DNA from: JANMDN01 sp031376285 | GTDB lineage: Bacteria; Actinomycetota; Thermoleophilia; Miltoncostaeales; Miltoncostaeaceae | Length of the DNA stretch: 19,675 nucleotides | Assembly: GCA_031376285.1 (NCBI GenBank) | Contig: JANMDN010000064.1 | Span: 1-19,675, forward strand | Direction of reading: 5' to 3' | Shown here: in pieces, positions 6,882-16,150 of the stretch | Layout: each line of letters starts with the position of its first letter | How positions within the stretch are numbered: the stretch's first letter is position 1 | Position numbers and translations under genes: made by a program | The notes under the pieces: model-generated | Told to the model about the DNA's origin: nothing | Database searches by the model: none | The model's input: only the letters and a program-made list of their open reading frames with translations

Positions 6882-8233
6882 AAGCCATTCTCGACCGCTG
6901 GCGGAGGGCGTCCCTACGGACGCGCCTCCTCGCCGCGGTCGCGAGCGCGGTGCTCGGGTCGGTTGGCGTCGTGCTCGCCATTGGCACCGTGCTCGTCCGG
7001 GACTCAGTGCGAAGTGAGGCGATCCGTGCGCTCGGCGAAGAGGTGCAGTCCCTCTCGCCCGAGACCGGGCTTGCGACCGACCGTCCCGTGGCGACGGGGC
7101 GGTTCCTCATCGGAGGGGGCGGCGACGTTGCCGTCCTCACCAAGAGCCAAGCCGCGTTTTTGATCCCGAAGTACGCCGCGCAGATCCGGGCGGGAGAGGT
7201 CGTCACCGGAACGATTCGAGTCGGCGATGAGGACAAGTGGTTCGCCGCCCGCCCCAGTGGCGCGAACACGGTCGTCCTCTCGCGACCGGCGCGGATCGAC
7301 CTGCCCATCGCGACGATCCTCGCCGTCGCCGGCGGCGTCGGGGCGCTCCTGGCGGGCCTCGTTGCGCTCGCGATCTCGCGCGCCGTGGCACGACCCGTGC
7401 AGCGCGTCTCGGCCGCGAGCCGTGTTCTTGCGGCAGGTCAGAGCCCGGAGGCGCTTCCCGAGGAGGGCCCGGCCGAGGTCCGCGCGCTCGCCAGGGCGTT
7501 CAACCACATGTCGAGCGAGCTCGACCGAGCACGTCAGGCCGAGCGCGTCTTCCTGCTCTCGGTCAGTCACGAGCTGAAGACCCCACTCACCGCGATTCGC
7601 GGGAACGCCGAGGCGTTGGCCGACGGGGTCGTTTCCGCCGAGCGCGCGGCGAGCGTGATCGCGGGCGAGTCTCGTCGGCTCCAGCGTCTGGTCCAGGACC
7701 TGCTCGATCTCGCCCGCCTGAACGTCAGGTCCTTCTCCGTGCGGCGCGAGTTGGTCGATCTTGGTGCCATCGTCGAGGATGTGGTCGAGCGCCACCGAGC
7801 CGCCGCAGGGCGCTTCGGCGTCGAGCTCGTCGGTCGTGCACCGGGAGATCCGGTCGCAAGCTGCGATCACGATCGTCTGCTGCAGGTCGTTTCGAACCTC
7901 GTCGAGAACGCGCTCCGTTGCACGCCCGCGCCCGGAACCGTCTCGATCGAGGCCCGCGACGGCTGGATCGCTATCGATGACACCGGTCCGGGCCTCACCG
8001 CCGACGACGTGCCGAAGGCCTTTGACCGCTTCTACCTCTACGACAAGTATGGGCGCGACCGCCCGGTCGGGACGGGGCTCGGGCTTGCCGTGGTTCGTGA
8101 GCTGACCTCCGCGATGGGTGGCGACATCTCGATTACGAGCCAACCCGGGAAGACTCGCTTCGAAGTTCACGTCCCCGTCCCAGAACCGACCGACGTCGGT
8201 GAACCAGTGGAGGAGCCCGATGCGCGTGTATGA
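6878..8233 (+). CDS. Sensor histidine kinase, probably with a CTG start
   Basis: A membrane sensor kinase of 451 residues that phosphorylates the preceding regulator. Domains in order: short basic N-terminus, membrane segment 1 (about 16-38), an extracytoplasmic sensor of about 100 residues with no recognised fold, membrane segment 2 (PIATILAVAGGVGALLAGLVAL, about 145-166), HAMP linker, HisKA with the H box SVSHELKTPLTAIRGN (H231), and HATPase_c with N box NLVENALR (N340, N344), G1 box DDTGPGL (D368) and G2 box GTGLGLAVV. No ATG, GTG or TTG lies in frame near the expected N-terminus. The first would be GTG 6950, inside membrane segment 1, or GTG 6752, overlapping the regulator by 130 bases. 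CTG 6878, overlapping the regulator stop by four bases, fits best. Confidence 0.88.
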   Translation: MKAILDRWRRASLRTRLLAAVASAVLGSVGVVLAIGTVLVRDSVRSEAIRALGEEVQSLSPETGLATDRPVATGRFLIGGGGDVAVLTKSQAAFLIPKYAAQIRAGEVVTGTIRVGDEDKWFAARPSGANTVVLSRPARIDLPIATILAVAGGVGALLAGLVALAISRAVARPVQRVSAASRVLAAGQSPEALPEEGPAEVRALARAFNHMSSELDRARQAERVFLLSVSHELKTPLTAIRGNAEALADGVVSAERAASVIAGESRRLQRLVQDLLDLARLNVRSFSVRRELVDLGAIVEDVVERHRAAAGRFGVELVGRAPGDPVASCDHDRLLQVVSNLVENALRCTPAPGTVSIEARDGWIAIDDTGPGLTADDVPKAFDRFYLYDKYGRDRPVGTGLGLAVVRELTSAMGGDISITSQPGKTRFEVHVPVPEPTDVGEPVEEPDARV

Positions 8234-8792
8234 AACGCCCCGTTGCGTTGCCAGACCGCTCTCGCCCCTGCTCGCGGGGGCGTTGGTCGCGCTCCTGTGT
8301 GCGCCCGGTGCATTCGCCGTCCAGCCGCCGTGGCTTCGCGCCAAACCTGTCCCGGCAGAGCGGGGCGACGCACCAGCCGTTCTCGCCCAGTGGCGGGTGG
8401 CCGACAACCGCGCGGATTGCGCGCCCCTGATGTTCAACTCGGTGCGCCTGCAGCGAGAGGTTCCTGTTGCACGCGGGGCCTACTTTGGGGGCGGCTGGGG
8501 CGTGGCCTACGACACGCCGACCATCCGTTCGGCGTTCGGCATCGCCGGTGCCGGCGTGGTCGCCGAGGACGCTGACCTGCGCACTTGGAAACGGTCCATA
8601 CGCTGGTCAGACGGAAGCGGTGTGGCCTACGGCCTGGTTGGTCACCAAGGTCCGGGCTACCTCGCCTACCTCCACGTCGCCGGCCAGACGTGCCTGTACA
8701 ACGTGTGGAGCAACCTCGGCCGGGCGCATCTGCGTTCGCTCCTGCGCCAGCTCAGACTCGTCGACACCGCGCCGAGGCGGAGCCGCAGTTGA
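8220..8792 (+). CDS. Secreted protein of unknown function at the end of the two-component operon
   Basis: A 190-residue exported protein whose ATG lies inside the last 14 bases of the kinase gene. GGAGGAG at 8209-8215 is 4 bases upstream and fixes the start. The signal peptide covers about residues 1-33 (LSPLLAGALVALLCAPGAFA). The mature protein is rich in Gly, Trp and Tyr (GAYFGGGWGVAYDTP, SGVAYGLVGHQGPGYLAYLHV) with two cysteines, C67 and C158, that could form a disulphide. The C-terminus is an arginine-rich helix. I do not recognise the family. Co-translation with the kinase suggests it acts in the same extracytoplasmic response, perhaps as accessory sensor or output, which is inference. 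Confidence 0.75.
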   Translation: MRVYETPRCVARPLSPLLAGALVALLCAPGAFAVQPPWLRAKPVPAERGDAPAVLAQWRVADNRADCAPLMFNSVRLQREVPVARGAYFGGGWGVAYDTPTIRSAFGIAGAGVVAEDADLRTWKRSIRWSDGSGVAYGLVGHQGPGYLAYLHVAGQTCLYNVWSNLGRAHLRSLLRQLRLVDTAPRRSRS

Positions 8793-8794
8793 GT

Positions 8795-8811
8795 CGGCGA
8801 CGAGATCGCCG
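8795..8811 (+). terminator. Hairpin at the end of the two-component operon
   Basis: CGGCGA (8795-8800) and TCGCCG (8806-8811) make a perfect 6-bp stem with a 5-base loop, two bases after the stop codon. No U tract follows. Confidence 0.4.
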
Positions 8812-8984
8812 CGCCGAGTAGCCAGCCGAGCCCGGTCGCAACGAGGCCCAGGACGGCGGGGAGAACGAGTGTTCAAGGCCGCGAGTCGAGGTGCCCCTCG
8901 CGAGCGAGACGCTCGGTTTCGAACATCCGGGTCGAAAAGGTCGTATCGCCACTCACCCGTCGACCGGAAAGCCGATCCCCGGTC

Positions 8985-9023
8985 GGGCCACCCCGGACCA
9001 CCACCCAGTTTTCATGGTATCCG
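8985..9023 (+). repeat. Copy A of a 38-39 bp inverted repeat flanking typA and the TIM44-like gene
   Basis: The 22 bases at 8985-9006 are identical to the reverse complement of 12570-12591. The following 17 bases (AGTTTTCATGGTATCCG) match the continuation of the other copy with a one-base gap and a few changes. The block is CCACC-rich, so the opposite strand is G-rich with short GG runs. Confidence 0.6.
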
Positions 9024-9074
9024 CAAACGGCGCGCAGGGCCGTGACGCGACAGGGGCATCTTTGAAACAAGTTG

Positions 9075-9089
9075 GCGCCATTTGGGCGC
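9075..9089 (-). terminator. Possible terminator of typA
   Basis: GCGCC (9075-9079) and GGCGC (9085-9089) pair around ATTTG and the stem can extend with G-U pairs. In the direction of typA it lies 17 bases past the stop and is followed by AACTTGTTTC, a partly T-rich stretch. Confidence 0.35.
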
Positions 9090-9106
9090 TGGCGATCGTC
9101 GGCGGG

Positions 9107-10945
<1,839 letters not shown>

Positions 10946-10951
10946 TGATCC

Positions 10952-10957
10952 ATCGTA
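10952..10957 (-). promoter_or_regulatory. -10 element of typA, leaderless spacing
   Basis: Reading on the minus strand, TACGAT is followed by six bases and then the typA GTG. This is the -12 to -7 position if the transcript starts at the start codon. No Shine-Dalgarno sequence is present, which supports the leaderless reading. Confidence 0.5.
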
Positions 10958-11020
10958 CGCAAGTCGCGGGGATCGGGCGCTCGCGCCGGCCGGGCCTCGC
11001 CAGTTGCCCAAGCCGTTCGG

Positions 11021-12439
11021 CTACGTGACCGCTCCGCGGGCCGGATCGTCGCGAACGGTCTCGATGCGCCAAGGCGCGTCGTCGGGGCCGTCGAGCGCCA
11101 GAGTCCAGGTGCCGCCGAAGGCAACGACTCGGTCGCGACTCCCACCGACAAGGGCCAGGGTGTTTCGATCCTCGATGTAGCGGATCCCTTCGAGGTCGAT
11201 GTCGACGGTGGCGCGCGGTGGCTCGAGGGTCGTACCGACCGCCGTGATCGTGACACGACGAACAACAGGGGCGCGCACAACCAGCCGGAGATTTGTGTCG
11301 GTACCCGGCGGGTGAAGTAGCTCCCTAACCAGGCGTGGTTGCGCGAGGCGAGCGAAGGCGGCGTCGTCACCGTCGATCGCCTCGGCCCATGCCTCGACGC
11401 CGCGGCGCACCGCGGCCTCGATCACGTCGGGGTCGAAGCGTTGATCGGAGAGCGAAAGATCCCGAGCGGCCAGGTCAGCGTCGGCGAGGTCTTGATCGGC
11501 CACCTCGTCGTGACGCACTCCGCTCGGCAGTGGGTCAGCGACGGCGACCTCGACGCGCGCGCGATCGGTGAGCCTTGCGTCCTCGCTCGGATCGGTTTCG
11601 AGTGTCTCGCTGAGACGGTATTCGCCCTCGGGGTCCTGTTCGATCGACTGCAGCGTCCATCGTGTGCCGCGTTTGGCGAGCGTCCAGTACTCACGCAGGT
11701 GGGTCTCGCCGGTCGTGTTTCCCTGATGGTTGATCTGGGTCCCGTTCGCGTCCATCACGACGTCTTGGAGGAGCGCCGAAACCCTCACGACGACACGATC
11801 CTCCAACTCGTCGAGCCGGTTAGTCATGCCGACATACTCAACCGTGGCACTCGAAACGCTGACACGGTTTCGCCAACCCTTCGCCCGAAAATCAGCGAGG
11901 CGGAGCGTCCACTCTTCGAGGAGATCCGGCCCCACGAGCCCGGCGAGCGCTGCTTGGTCGTCGCGGTCCCAAGCCTCCTGAATATCGACGAAAAGCCGCT
12001 TCGACTCCGAGGCGACGTGATCAGCCGAGAACGCCGAGTCATCCTCGGACGCGACGAGCGCGGCCCGCTCGATCTCTTCCGCGCGACGACGACGCCGAGC
12101 GGCCGTGGCGCGGTCTCGTGCCCGGGCATACGCCCGACTCCACGTCGCCTTGCGGCGTTCCTGGACCGTCGCGACCCCCATCATGATCACCACGACGGAG
12201 CCCATGACGACGAACCCGCCGAACGAGCCGCCACCTCCCCCACCGCCCCCGTAGCCGCCACCACCGCCGCCACCGCCACCGCCTCCTCCACCACCGCCGA
12301 AGCCGCTGCTACCTCCGCCCGCGGCCCCGAAGGCTTGCGCGCAGCAGGTGGCGAGGTACACGAGGCCCCAGACGAGCGCGCGAGCTGGCTGGCGTCGGCG
12401 TTCGGCGCGCGGGCGGGCGACTGGCTGATCTGGCTTCAC
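11021..12439 (-). CDS. TIM44-like domain membrane protein with a poly-glycine tract
   Basis: A 472-residue membrane protein. Order: basic N-terminus, membrane segment or signal at about 21-38 (ALVWGLVYLATCCAQAFG), a glycine tract (41-75: 15 Gly, one Tyr, 8 Gly), membrane segment 2 at about 76-90 (FVVMGSVVVIMMGVA), then a basic helix. A TIM44-like/NTF2-fold domain follows with LFVDIQEAWDRDDQAALAGLVGPDLLEEW and ends at EYWTLAKRGTRWTLQSIEQD. A second related alpha+beta domain fills 330-465 (AVRRGVEAWAEAIDGDDAAFARLAQPRLVREL to GGTWTLALDG). In mitochondria TIM44 tethers Hsp70 to the import channel; bacterial relatives are membrane-anchored and poorly understood. The start is GTG 12439, with a -10-like TACTCT 7 bases upstream; the open frame reaches further but without membrane or family features. 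Confidence 0.78.
   Translation of the reverse strand: MKPDQPVARPRAERRRQPARALVWGLVYLATCCAQAFGAAGGGSSGFGGGGGGGGGGGGGGGYGGGGGGGGSFGGFVVMGSVVVIMMGVATVQERRKATWSRAYARARDRATAARRRRRAEEIERAALVASEDDSAFSADHVASESKRLFVDIQEAWDRDDQAALAGLVGPDLLEEWTLRLADFRAKGWRNRVSVSSATVEYVGMTNRLDELEDRVVVRVSALLQDVVMDANGTQINHQGNTTGETHLREYWTLAKRGTRWTLQSIEQDPEGEYRLSETLETDPSEDARLTDRARVEVAVADPLPSGVRHDEVADQDLADADLAARDLSLSDQRFDPDVIEAAVRRGVEAWAEAIDGDDAAFARLAQPRLVRELLHPPGTDTNLRLVVRAPVVRRVTITAVGTTLEPPRATVDIDLEGIRYIEDRNTLALVGGSRDRVVAFGGTWTLALDGPDDAPWRIETVRDDPARGAVT
12228..12300 (-). repeat. GGN codon tract encoding poly-glycine
   Basis: A low-complexity stretch of GGC/GGT/GGA/GGG codons on the minus strand encoding 23 glycines interrupted by one tyrosine. 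The mixed third bases show it is kept at the protein level and is not a simple slippage repeat. Confidence 0.8.
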
Positions 12440-12446
12440 CGTCAAC

Positions 12447-12452
12447 AGAGTA
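12447..12452 (-). promoter_or_regulatory. -10 element of the TIM44-like gene
   Basis: On the minus strand TACTCT is followed by GTTGACG and then the GTG start, a spacing of 7. A TTGACC lies 14 bases further up, shorter than a normal spacer, so the -35 is uncertain. Confidence 0.4.
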
Positions 12453-12553
12453 GCCCGAGAGTGAGTGGTCAACGAGACCTCCGGCACGGTGAACCATTGG
12501 CGCGTTGCTGTCACGAAGTCGGTCCGCGACGGCACAGACCTGTCACAGCTTCT

Positions 12554-12591
12554 CGGATAGCCTGAAACCGGGTGGTGGTCCGGGGTGGCCC
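12554..12591 (-). repeat. Copy B of the 38-39 bp inverted repeat
   Basis: On the minus strand this reads the same 22-base core as 8985-9006, followed by GGTTTCAGGCTATCCG, which aligns with the continuation of copy A. Just before the core both copies carry a small C-run/G-run hairpin (CCCC-AA-GGGG here). It lies between the thioesterase stop and the TIM44-like gene. Confidence 0.6.
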
Positions 12592-12615
12592 CTTGGGGAG
12601 GCGGGCCCGATTTGG

Positions 12616-12987
12616 CTAGGGCGAGGGCGTCGTCGGCACGGGAACGGGCGTCCCGTTCTTGTCGACGGAGACCATCACGAAGTGCCCAGTGGTGCAGCTC
12701 TCCCGGGTCCCCGCGACGATGTCCTCGCGAAATACGTCGACGCGGACGTCCATGCTCGTGCGCCCAATCCGTTCGACGGTCGCGATGAACTCGAGAATGT
12801 CGCCCTGGTTCACCGGAACGTGGAGCGTGACCTCGCGGATGGCGGCCGTCACCACCTGATTGCGCGCGCACCGCATCGCCGCATACCCGGCCGCCTTGTC
12901 CATCCAGGCGACGAGTTGACCACCGAACAGCCGACCATTCGGATTCGTGTCGGTCGGAAAGACGGATTCGAGCATGCGGGCTTCCAT
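12616..12987 (-). CDS. Acyl-CoA thioesterase, YciA/hotdog family
   Basis: A 123-residue cytoplasmic hotdog-fold thioesterase that hydrolyses acyl-CoA to free acid and CoA. The family signature is seen as TNPNGRLFGGQLVAWMDKAAGYAAMR (residues 14-39), with the conserved NxxGxxFGG and the aspartate D30 of the hotdog helix. It is followed by HVPVNQGDILEFIATVERIGRTSM, the strand typical of YciA and acyl-CoA hydrolases. The length equals that of single-hotdog members, which act as hexamers. The start is ATG 12987; a second in-frame ATG at residue 5 is possible. TAGTCT lies 8 bases before the first ATG. It is divergent from the PNP gene, 81 bases apart. Chain-length preference cannot be deduced. Confidence 0.88.
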   Translation of the reverse strand: MEARMLESVFPTDTNPNGRLFGGQLVAWMDKAAGYAAMRCARNQVVTAAIREVTLHVPVNQGDILEFIATVERIGRTSMDVRVDVFREDIVAGTRESCTTGHFVMVSVDKNGTPVPVPTTPSP

Positions 12988-12995
12988 GGTGGCCG

Positions 12996-13001
12996 AGACT
13001 A
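12996..13001 (-). promoter_or_regulatory. Candidate -10 element of the thioesterase gene
   Basis: On the minus strand TAGTCT stands 8 bases before the ATG, which would give a leader of one or two bases. No -35 is evident. GGAGGG overlaps this region but is about 17 bases from the ATG. Confidence 0.3.
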
Positions 13002-13068
13002 CCCTCCGGGTGGCTCGCCTGCCTTGGGGTGCCACGCGGGGTCCGCCCGATCTGCGAAAGTCGCCGTC

Positions 13069-13884
13069 GTGGCGAGCGACCCCTACCTTGATGCGCGCGG
13101 CGCAGGCGAGGCGATCCTCAAACGGCTTGGCGAGCATCAGGTCGTGCTCGTGCTCGGCTCCGGATGGGCCGACATCGTCGGAGACCTCGGAACGACGCGC
13201 ACGAGCGTGCCGATGCCGGAGCTGCCCGGCTTCCCGGCGCCATCGGTTCACGGCCACAGTGGGATGGCGCATTCGGTCGATGCCGGTGGCACGTCGCTCC
13301 TCGTGTTGGCGGGGCGCGCCCATTTGTACGAGGGCCACCCGCTCACGACCGTGGTCCACGGTGTTCGCGCCGCGGTCCTTTCCGGTTGCGGGGTTGTCCT
13401 GCTCACGAACGCGGCAGGGTCACTCGTGGCCGCAAATGGGCCGGGGACACCGGTGATCATTTCGGACCACCTGAACCTCACCGGTGTGAACCCGATGACC
13501 GGCGCCGACCCTCCGGAGGGCTTCCCGGCGCGCTTCTGCGACCTTACCGAGGTCTACAGCACGCGCCTGCGCACGGCCGCGCAGGTTGCGGTTCCGGGCA
13601 CCGCCGAGGGCGTCTACGCCGGCCTTCTCGGGGGGAGCTACGAAACACCCGCCGAGATTCGGATGCTGCGGACCATGGGAGCGGATCTCGTCGGCATGTC
13701 GACGGTGCTCGAAGCGATCGCCGCACGCCACCTTGGCGCGGAGGTGTTCGGCCTTTCACTTGCGACGAACATGGCGGCAGGTATGTCGACCGACGCGCTC
13801 GACCACCAGGATGTGTTGGCGACCGGTCGCGCCTCAATCGGTCGGCTCGCGGAAATCCTGCGGGCGGTCGTCGCCGCAGTTTGA
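13069..13884 (+). CDS. punA: Purine-nucleoside phosphorylase, trimeric class
   Basis: A 271-residue cytoplasmic enzyme that splits purine (deoxy)nucleosides with phosphate into free base and (deoxy)ribose-1-phosphate. Motifs of the trimeric PNP family are present: phosphate loop LGSGW (residues 29-33), VHGHSGMAH, LAGRAHLYEGH, TNAAGSL, SDHLNLTGVNP, GGSYETPAEIRMLRTMGADLVGMSTVLEAIAARH and the specificity segment LATNMAAG. The Asn in the last motif corresponds to the one that selects 6-oxopurines (guanosine, inosine) in the human enzyme. The length equals mycobacterial PNP (about 268). The start is GTG 13069; it leaves a normal N-terminal helix before the phosphate loop. The stop shares TGATG with the mutase gene, so the two are translationally coupled. 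The same PNP-mutase order is known in Mycobacterium tuberculosis. Confidence 0.92.
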   Translation: MASDPYLDARGAGEAILKRLGEHQVVLVLGSGWADIVGDLGTTRTSVPMPELPGFPAPSVHGHSGMAHSVDAGGTSLLVLAGRAHLYEGHPLTTVVHGVRAAVLSGCGVVLLTNAAGSLVAANGPGTPVIISDHLNLTGVNPMTGADPPEGFPARFCDLTEVYSTRLRTAAQVAVPGTAEGVYAGLLGGSYETPAEIRMLRTMGADLVGMSTVLEAIAARHLGAEVFGLSLATNMAAGMSTDALDHQDVLATGRASIGRLAEILRAVVAAV

Positions 13885-15560
13885 TGGGGGTTCGGCCCGA
13901 CCTTCGCCGCGCCGCCGAGGCCTGGACCCGGCGCGATCCCGACCCCGAGACTCGTGCGGAGATCGAGCGGATGCTTGCGGACGACGATCCACGACTCGGG
14001 GAGCGCTTCCGTGGGCGCTTGCAGTTCGGTACGGCGGGACTTCGCGCGCAGATGGGCGGCGGTCCTATGCGGATGAACCGGCTGGTCGTTCGCGAGTCAG
14101 CCGAGGGCATCGCCGACTATCTGCTCGCCAACGTGCCGGGGAGTCCCGCCCGAGGCGTCTTCGTCGGCCACGACGCGCGACGCCATTCTGCCGACTTCGC
14201 CGCCGAATGTGCCGACATCCTCGCCGGAGCCGGGCTCCGTGTGGTGCTCGGGAGCGGCCCCGTCCCCACCCCGGTGGCGGTGTTTGCCACGTGCCACCTC
14301 GGCTGCGCCGCGGGCATCGTGATCACGGCCAGCCACAATCCCGCGACCGACAATGGCCTGAAGCTCTACCTCGGTGATGGCGCCCAGATCATCCCGCCGG
14401 TCGACGCCGAGGTTGCCGAGGCGATCGCCGCGGCCGCGCGTTCACGATCTCGCCCGAGCGTACCTCGCGGGGGAGTCGAGACGCTGCCCGAGGCAGCCGT
14501 CGACGCCTACTGCCGGGCAACCCTCGCCCGCGTGCCCCGTCCCGCCGCAGCGATCCGCATCGCGACGAGCGCAATGCACGGTGTCGGGGGAGCGCTTCTT
14601 GCCCGCCTCCTCGCGGAGGCCGGGCACCGCGATGTCGCGCGAGTGGCGTTGCAGGAGGCCCCGGACCCCGACTTCCCGACGGTGGCGTTCCCAAACCCCG
14701 AGGAGCCCGGCGCAACGGACCTGCTCGCCGCGCAGATGCACACGGTCGGCGCGCACCTCGGGCTGTGCCTCGATCCTGATGCCGACCGGGTCGCGGTCCT
14801 CGTACCACGCCCTTCGGGCCATGCACGCCAGCTCACCGGCGACGAGGTCGGTGCGCTCCTGGGCGACTGGCTCCTTGCTGAGGTGACGGCCGGGCCCGAC
14901 CGCCTTGTCACGTCGAGCGTCGTTTCTTCGTCGCTCCTTGCAAAGATCGCGGCACACCACGGGGCCCGCCACGCCGAGACCCTCACCGGCTTCAAATGGC
15001 TTTCGCGCCCGGCGATGGAGCATCCGACATGGACGCAGGTGCTGGCGTACGAGGAAGCCATCGGCTACGCGATCGGTCCGGATGTCCGCGACAAAGACGG
15101 CCTCTCCGCAGCGCTCGCCGTCGCCTCGATGGCAAGCGCCGAGCACGCTCGCGGGCGCACCCTCGTCGATGCCCTCGACGCCCTCCACCAGTTCCACGGA
15201 GCGCATGTCACCGAGAACTTCTCGCTTCGCTACGAGGGTGGAGATTGGCGGGAACGTCGCGACGCGGCGCTCGCGCGGCTCACGGCGGCGCCGCCTGACT
15301 CCCTCGCAGGCGACCCCGTACGCGACGTCCGTTGGCTCGCGCCGGATGTCGCGCGGATCGACCTCGCGGCCCTGCGAGTGATCGTGCGGCCAAGCGGGAC
15401 CGAGCCGAAACTCAAGTGCTACTGCGAGGCCGTCGAACAGGTGGGCGACGCGGGACTCGAGACGGCCCGCGCGCGCGCCGGGGCGCGGCTGAGGTCGATC
15501 CGCCAGTCCCTGAATGCACTCCTTGTTGGGTCCGAATCGAACGGCGCAGCGACGTCCTGA
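13884..15560 (+). CDS. pmmB: Alpha-D-phosphohexomutase (PmmB-like; possible phosphopentomutase)
   Basis: A 558-residue enzyme that moves phosphate between C1 and C6 (or C1 and C5) of sugar phosphates through a phosphoserine. Four-domain layout: QFGTAGLRAQMGGGPMRMN near the N-terminus, active-site ITASHNPATDNGLKLY with S150, metal loop DPDADR (D297, D299, D301), sugar-binding EEAIGYAIG, and the phosphate-binding loop RPSGTEPKLK (R502-K511). The DPDADR form and the length place it in the PGM2/PgcA/PmmB branch and not with DGDGDR-type phosphomannomutases. Human PGM2 of that branch acts as a phosphopentomutase. The coupled PNP (TGATG overlap) and the deoC gene nearby suggest that ribose- or deoxyribose-1-phosphate may be the real substrate here; this is inference. 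No classical DeoB is in the window. Confidence 0.88.
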   Translation: MGVRPDLRRAAEAWTRRDPDPETRAEIERMLADDDPRLGERFRGRLQFGTAGLRAQMGGGPMRMNRLVVRESAEGIADYLLANVPGSPARGVFVGHDARRHSADFAAECADILAGAGLRVVLGSGPVPTPVAVFATCHLGCAAGIVITASHNPATDNGLKLYLGDGAQIIPPVDAEVAEAIAAAARSRSRPSVPRGGVETLPEAAVDAYCRATLARVPRPAAAIRIATSAMHGVGGALLARLLAEAGHRDVARVALQEAPDPDFPTVAFPNPEEPGATDLLAAQMHTVGAHLGLCLDPDADRVAVLVPRPSGHARQLTGDEVGALLGDWLLAEVTAGPDRLVTSSVVSSSLLAKIAAHHGARHAETLTGFKWLSRPAMEHPTWTQVLAYEEAIGYAIGPDVRDKDGLSAALAVASMASAEHARGRTLVDALDALHQFHGAHVTENFSLRYEGGDWRERRDAALARLTAAPPDSLAGDPVRDVRWLAPDVARIDLAALRVIVRPSGTEPKLKCYCEAVEQVGDAGLETARARAGARLRSIRQSLNALLVGSESNGAATS

Positions 15561-15587
15561 GCCCGGCTGTGGCGACAGATCGGCGGG

Positions 15588-15608
15588 TTCGGTCTGGGAG
15601 GGACCGGA
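15588..15608. terminator. Hairpin between converging mutase and Clp_N genes
   Basis: TTCGGTC (15588-15594) pairs with GACCGGA (15602-15608) in a 7-bp stem with one G-U pair and a 7-base loop. It lies in the 71-base gap between two converging stop codons and could serve both directions. Confidence 0.45.
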
Positions 15609-15631
15609 TCGCGGTTTGTGCCCGCGTCGTG

Positions 15632-16150
15632 TCAGTCGCCGATTTCCGCGCGGGCAGCCGTCGCGAGAGCGGCGAGGTCGATGCCCATGGCCCGAAGCGC
15701 CCGGGGCGCCGTACCGTGCTCCATCTGTGCAACCGCCACCACGACATGAGCACCCAGGAACGCTGACGTCGTCGAACGGGCCAGCTGCCCGGCGGCCCGG
15801 AACGCGCGGTCAAATGTCGCCGTTGCGCGGAATGCACCCACTCCCGGCGTCGTGACGTCGACTCCCGTTTGGTCGAGGGCTTCCTGCGCTGGGGGTTCGA
15901 TGCGGAGGGCGCGCAGGGCGTCGGTGTGTTGCGTGGCGATCGCGGCCCTCAGGCCGTCCGGCTGTGCTCCGACGCGCTCGAACGACCGGCGAGCCGATCC
16001 ATCTGGGAGTGCCAGCGCCGAGAGCAGCAGGTGCTCCGCACCAGGAAGAGATTGGCCATCTCGACGGGCCTCGGCCTCGGCGCCGGTGCAGAGTGCCGCA
16101 ATGGTGCGGACGTCGGCGACGTGCGTTCGGATCTTGTCGACGAGCTTCAT
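15632..16150 (-). CDS. Stand-alone Clp N-terminal (Clp_N) domain protein
   Basis: A 172-residue cytoplasmic protein made only of a Clp_N-type double repeat. Repeat 1 (about 17-75) holds AEARRDGQSLPGAEHLLLSALALPDGSARRSFERVG, and repeat 2 (about 108-170) holds FDRAFRAAGQLARSTTSAFLGAHVVVAVAQMEHGTAPRALRAMGID. Both follow the ClpC/ClpA N-domain pattern (teHlLlAl...a...L...gid). There is no AAA+ domain, Walker motif or protease domain, so it cannot unfold substrates itself. The ATG overlaps the HTH stop by four bases (16147-16150) and GGAGG at 16155-16159 lies 4 bases upstream. ClpC N-domains bind adaptors, phospho-arginine and antibiotics such as cyclomarin; Clp_N-only mycobacterial ClpC2 acts as a drug-binding decoy. 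An adaptor, decoy or sensor role is inferred. Confidence 0.82.
   Translation of the reverse strand: MKLVDKIRTHVADVRTIAALCTGAEAEARRDGQSLPGAEHLLLSALALPDGSARRSFERVGAQPDGLRAAIATQHTDALRALRIEPPAQEALDQTGVDVTTPGVGAFRATATFDRAFRAAGQLARSTTSAFLGAHVVVAVAQMEHGTAPRALRAMGIDLAALATAARAEIGD

Larger units (their letters stand above)
8793..9106. other. Intergenic region between converging genes
   Basis: This 314-base gap lies between the 3' ends of the operon on the plus strand and typA on the minus strand. It holds the hairpins at 8795-8811 and 9075-9089 and one copy of the inverted repeat described at 8985-9023. Short open frames that cross it have no ribosome binding site and mostly run into the flanking genes on the opposite strand. 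I see no gene I would defend. Confidence 0.5.

Noticed and set aside
8776..8880. A minus-strand frame that reads like a membrane helix (VLPAVLGLVATGLGWLLGAAI).
   Set aside because: It begins right after a stop with no start codon or ribosome binding site, and runs antisense into the end of the secreted-protein gene. At most a relic.
15632..16150. Full ClpC/ClpB ATPase.
   Set aside because: The protein ends after the two Clp_N repeats; no Walker A/B motifs are present and the gene ends at an ordinary stop facing a converging gene.
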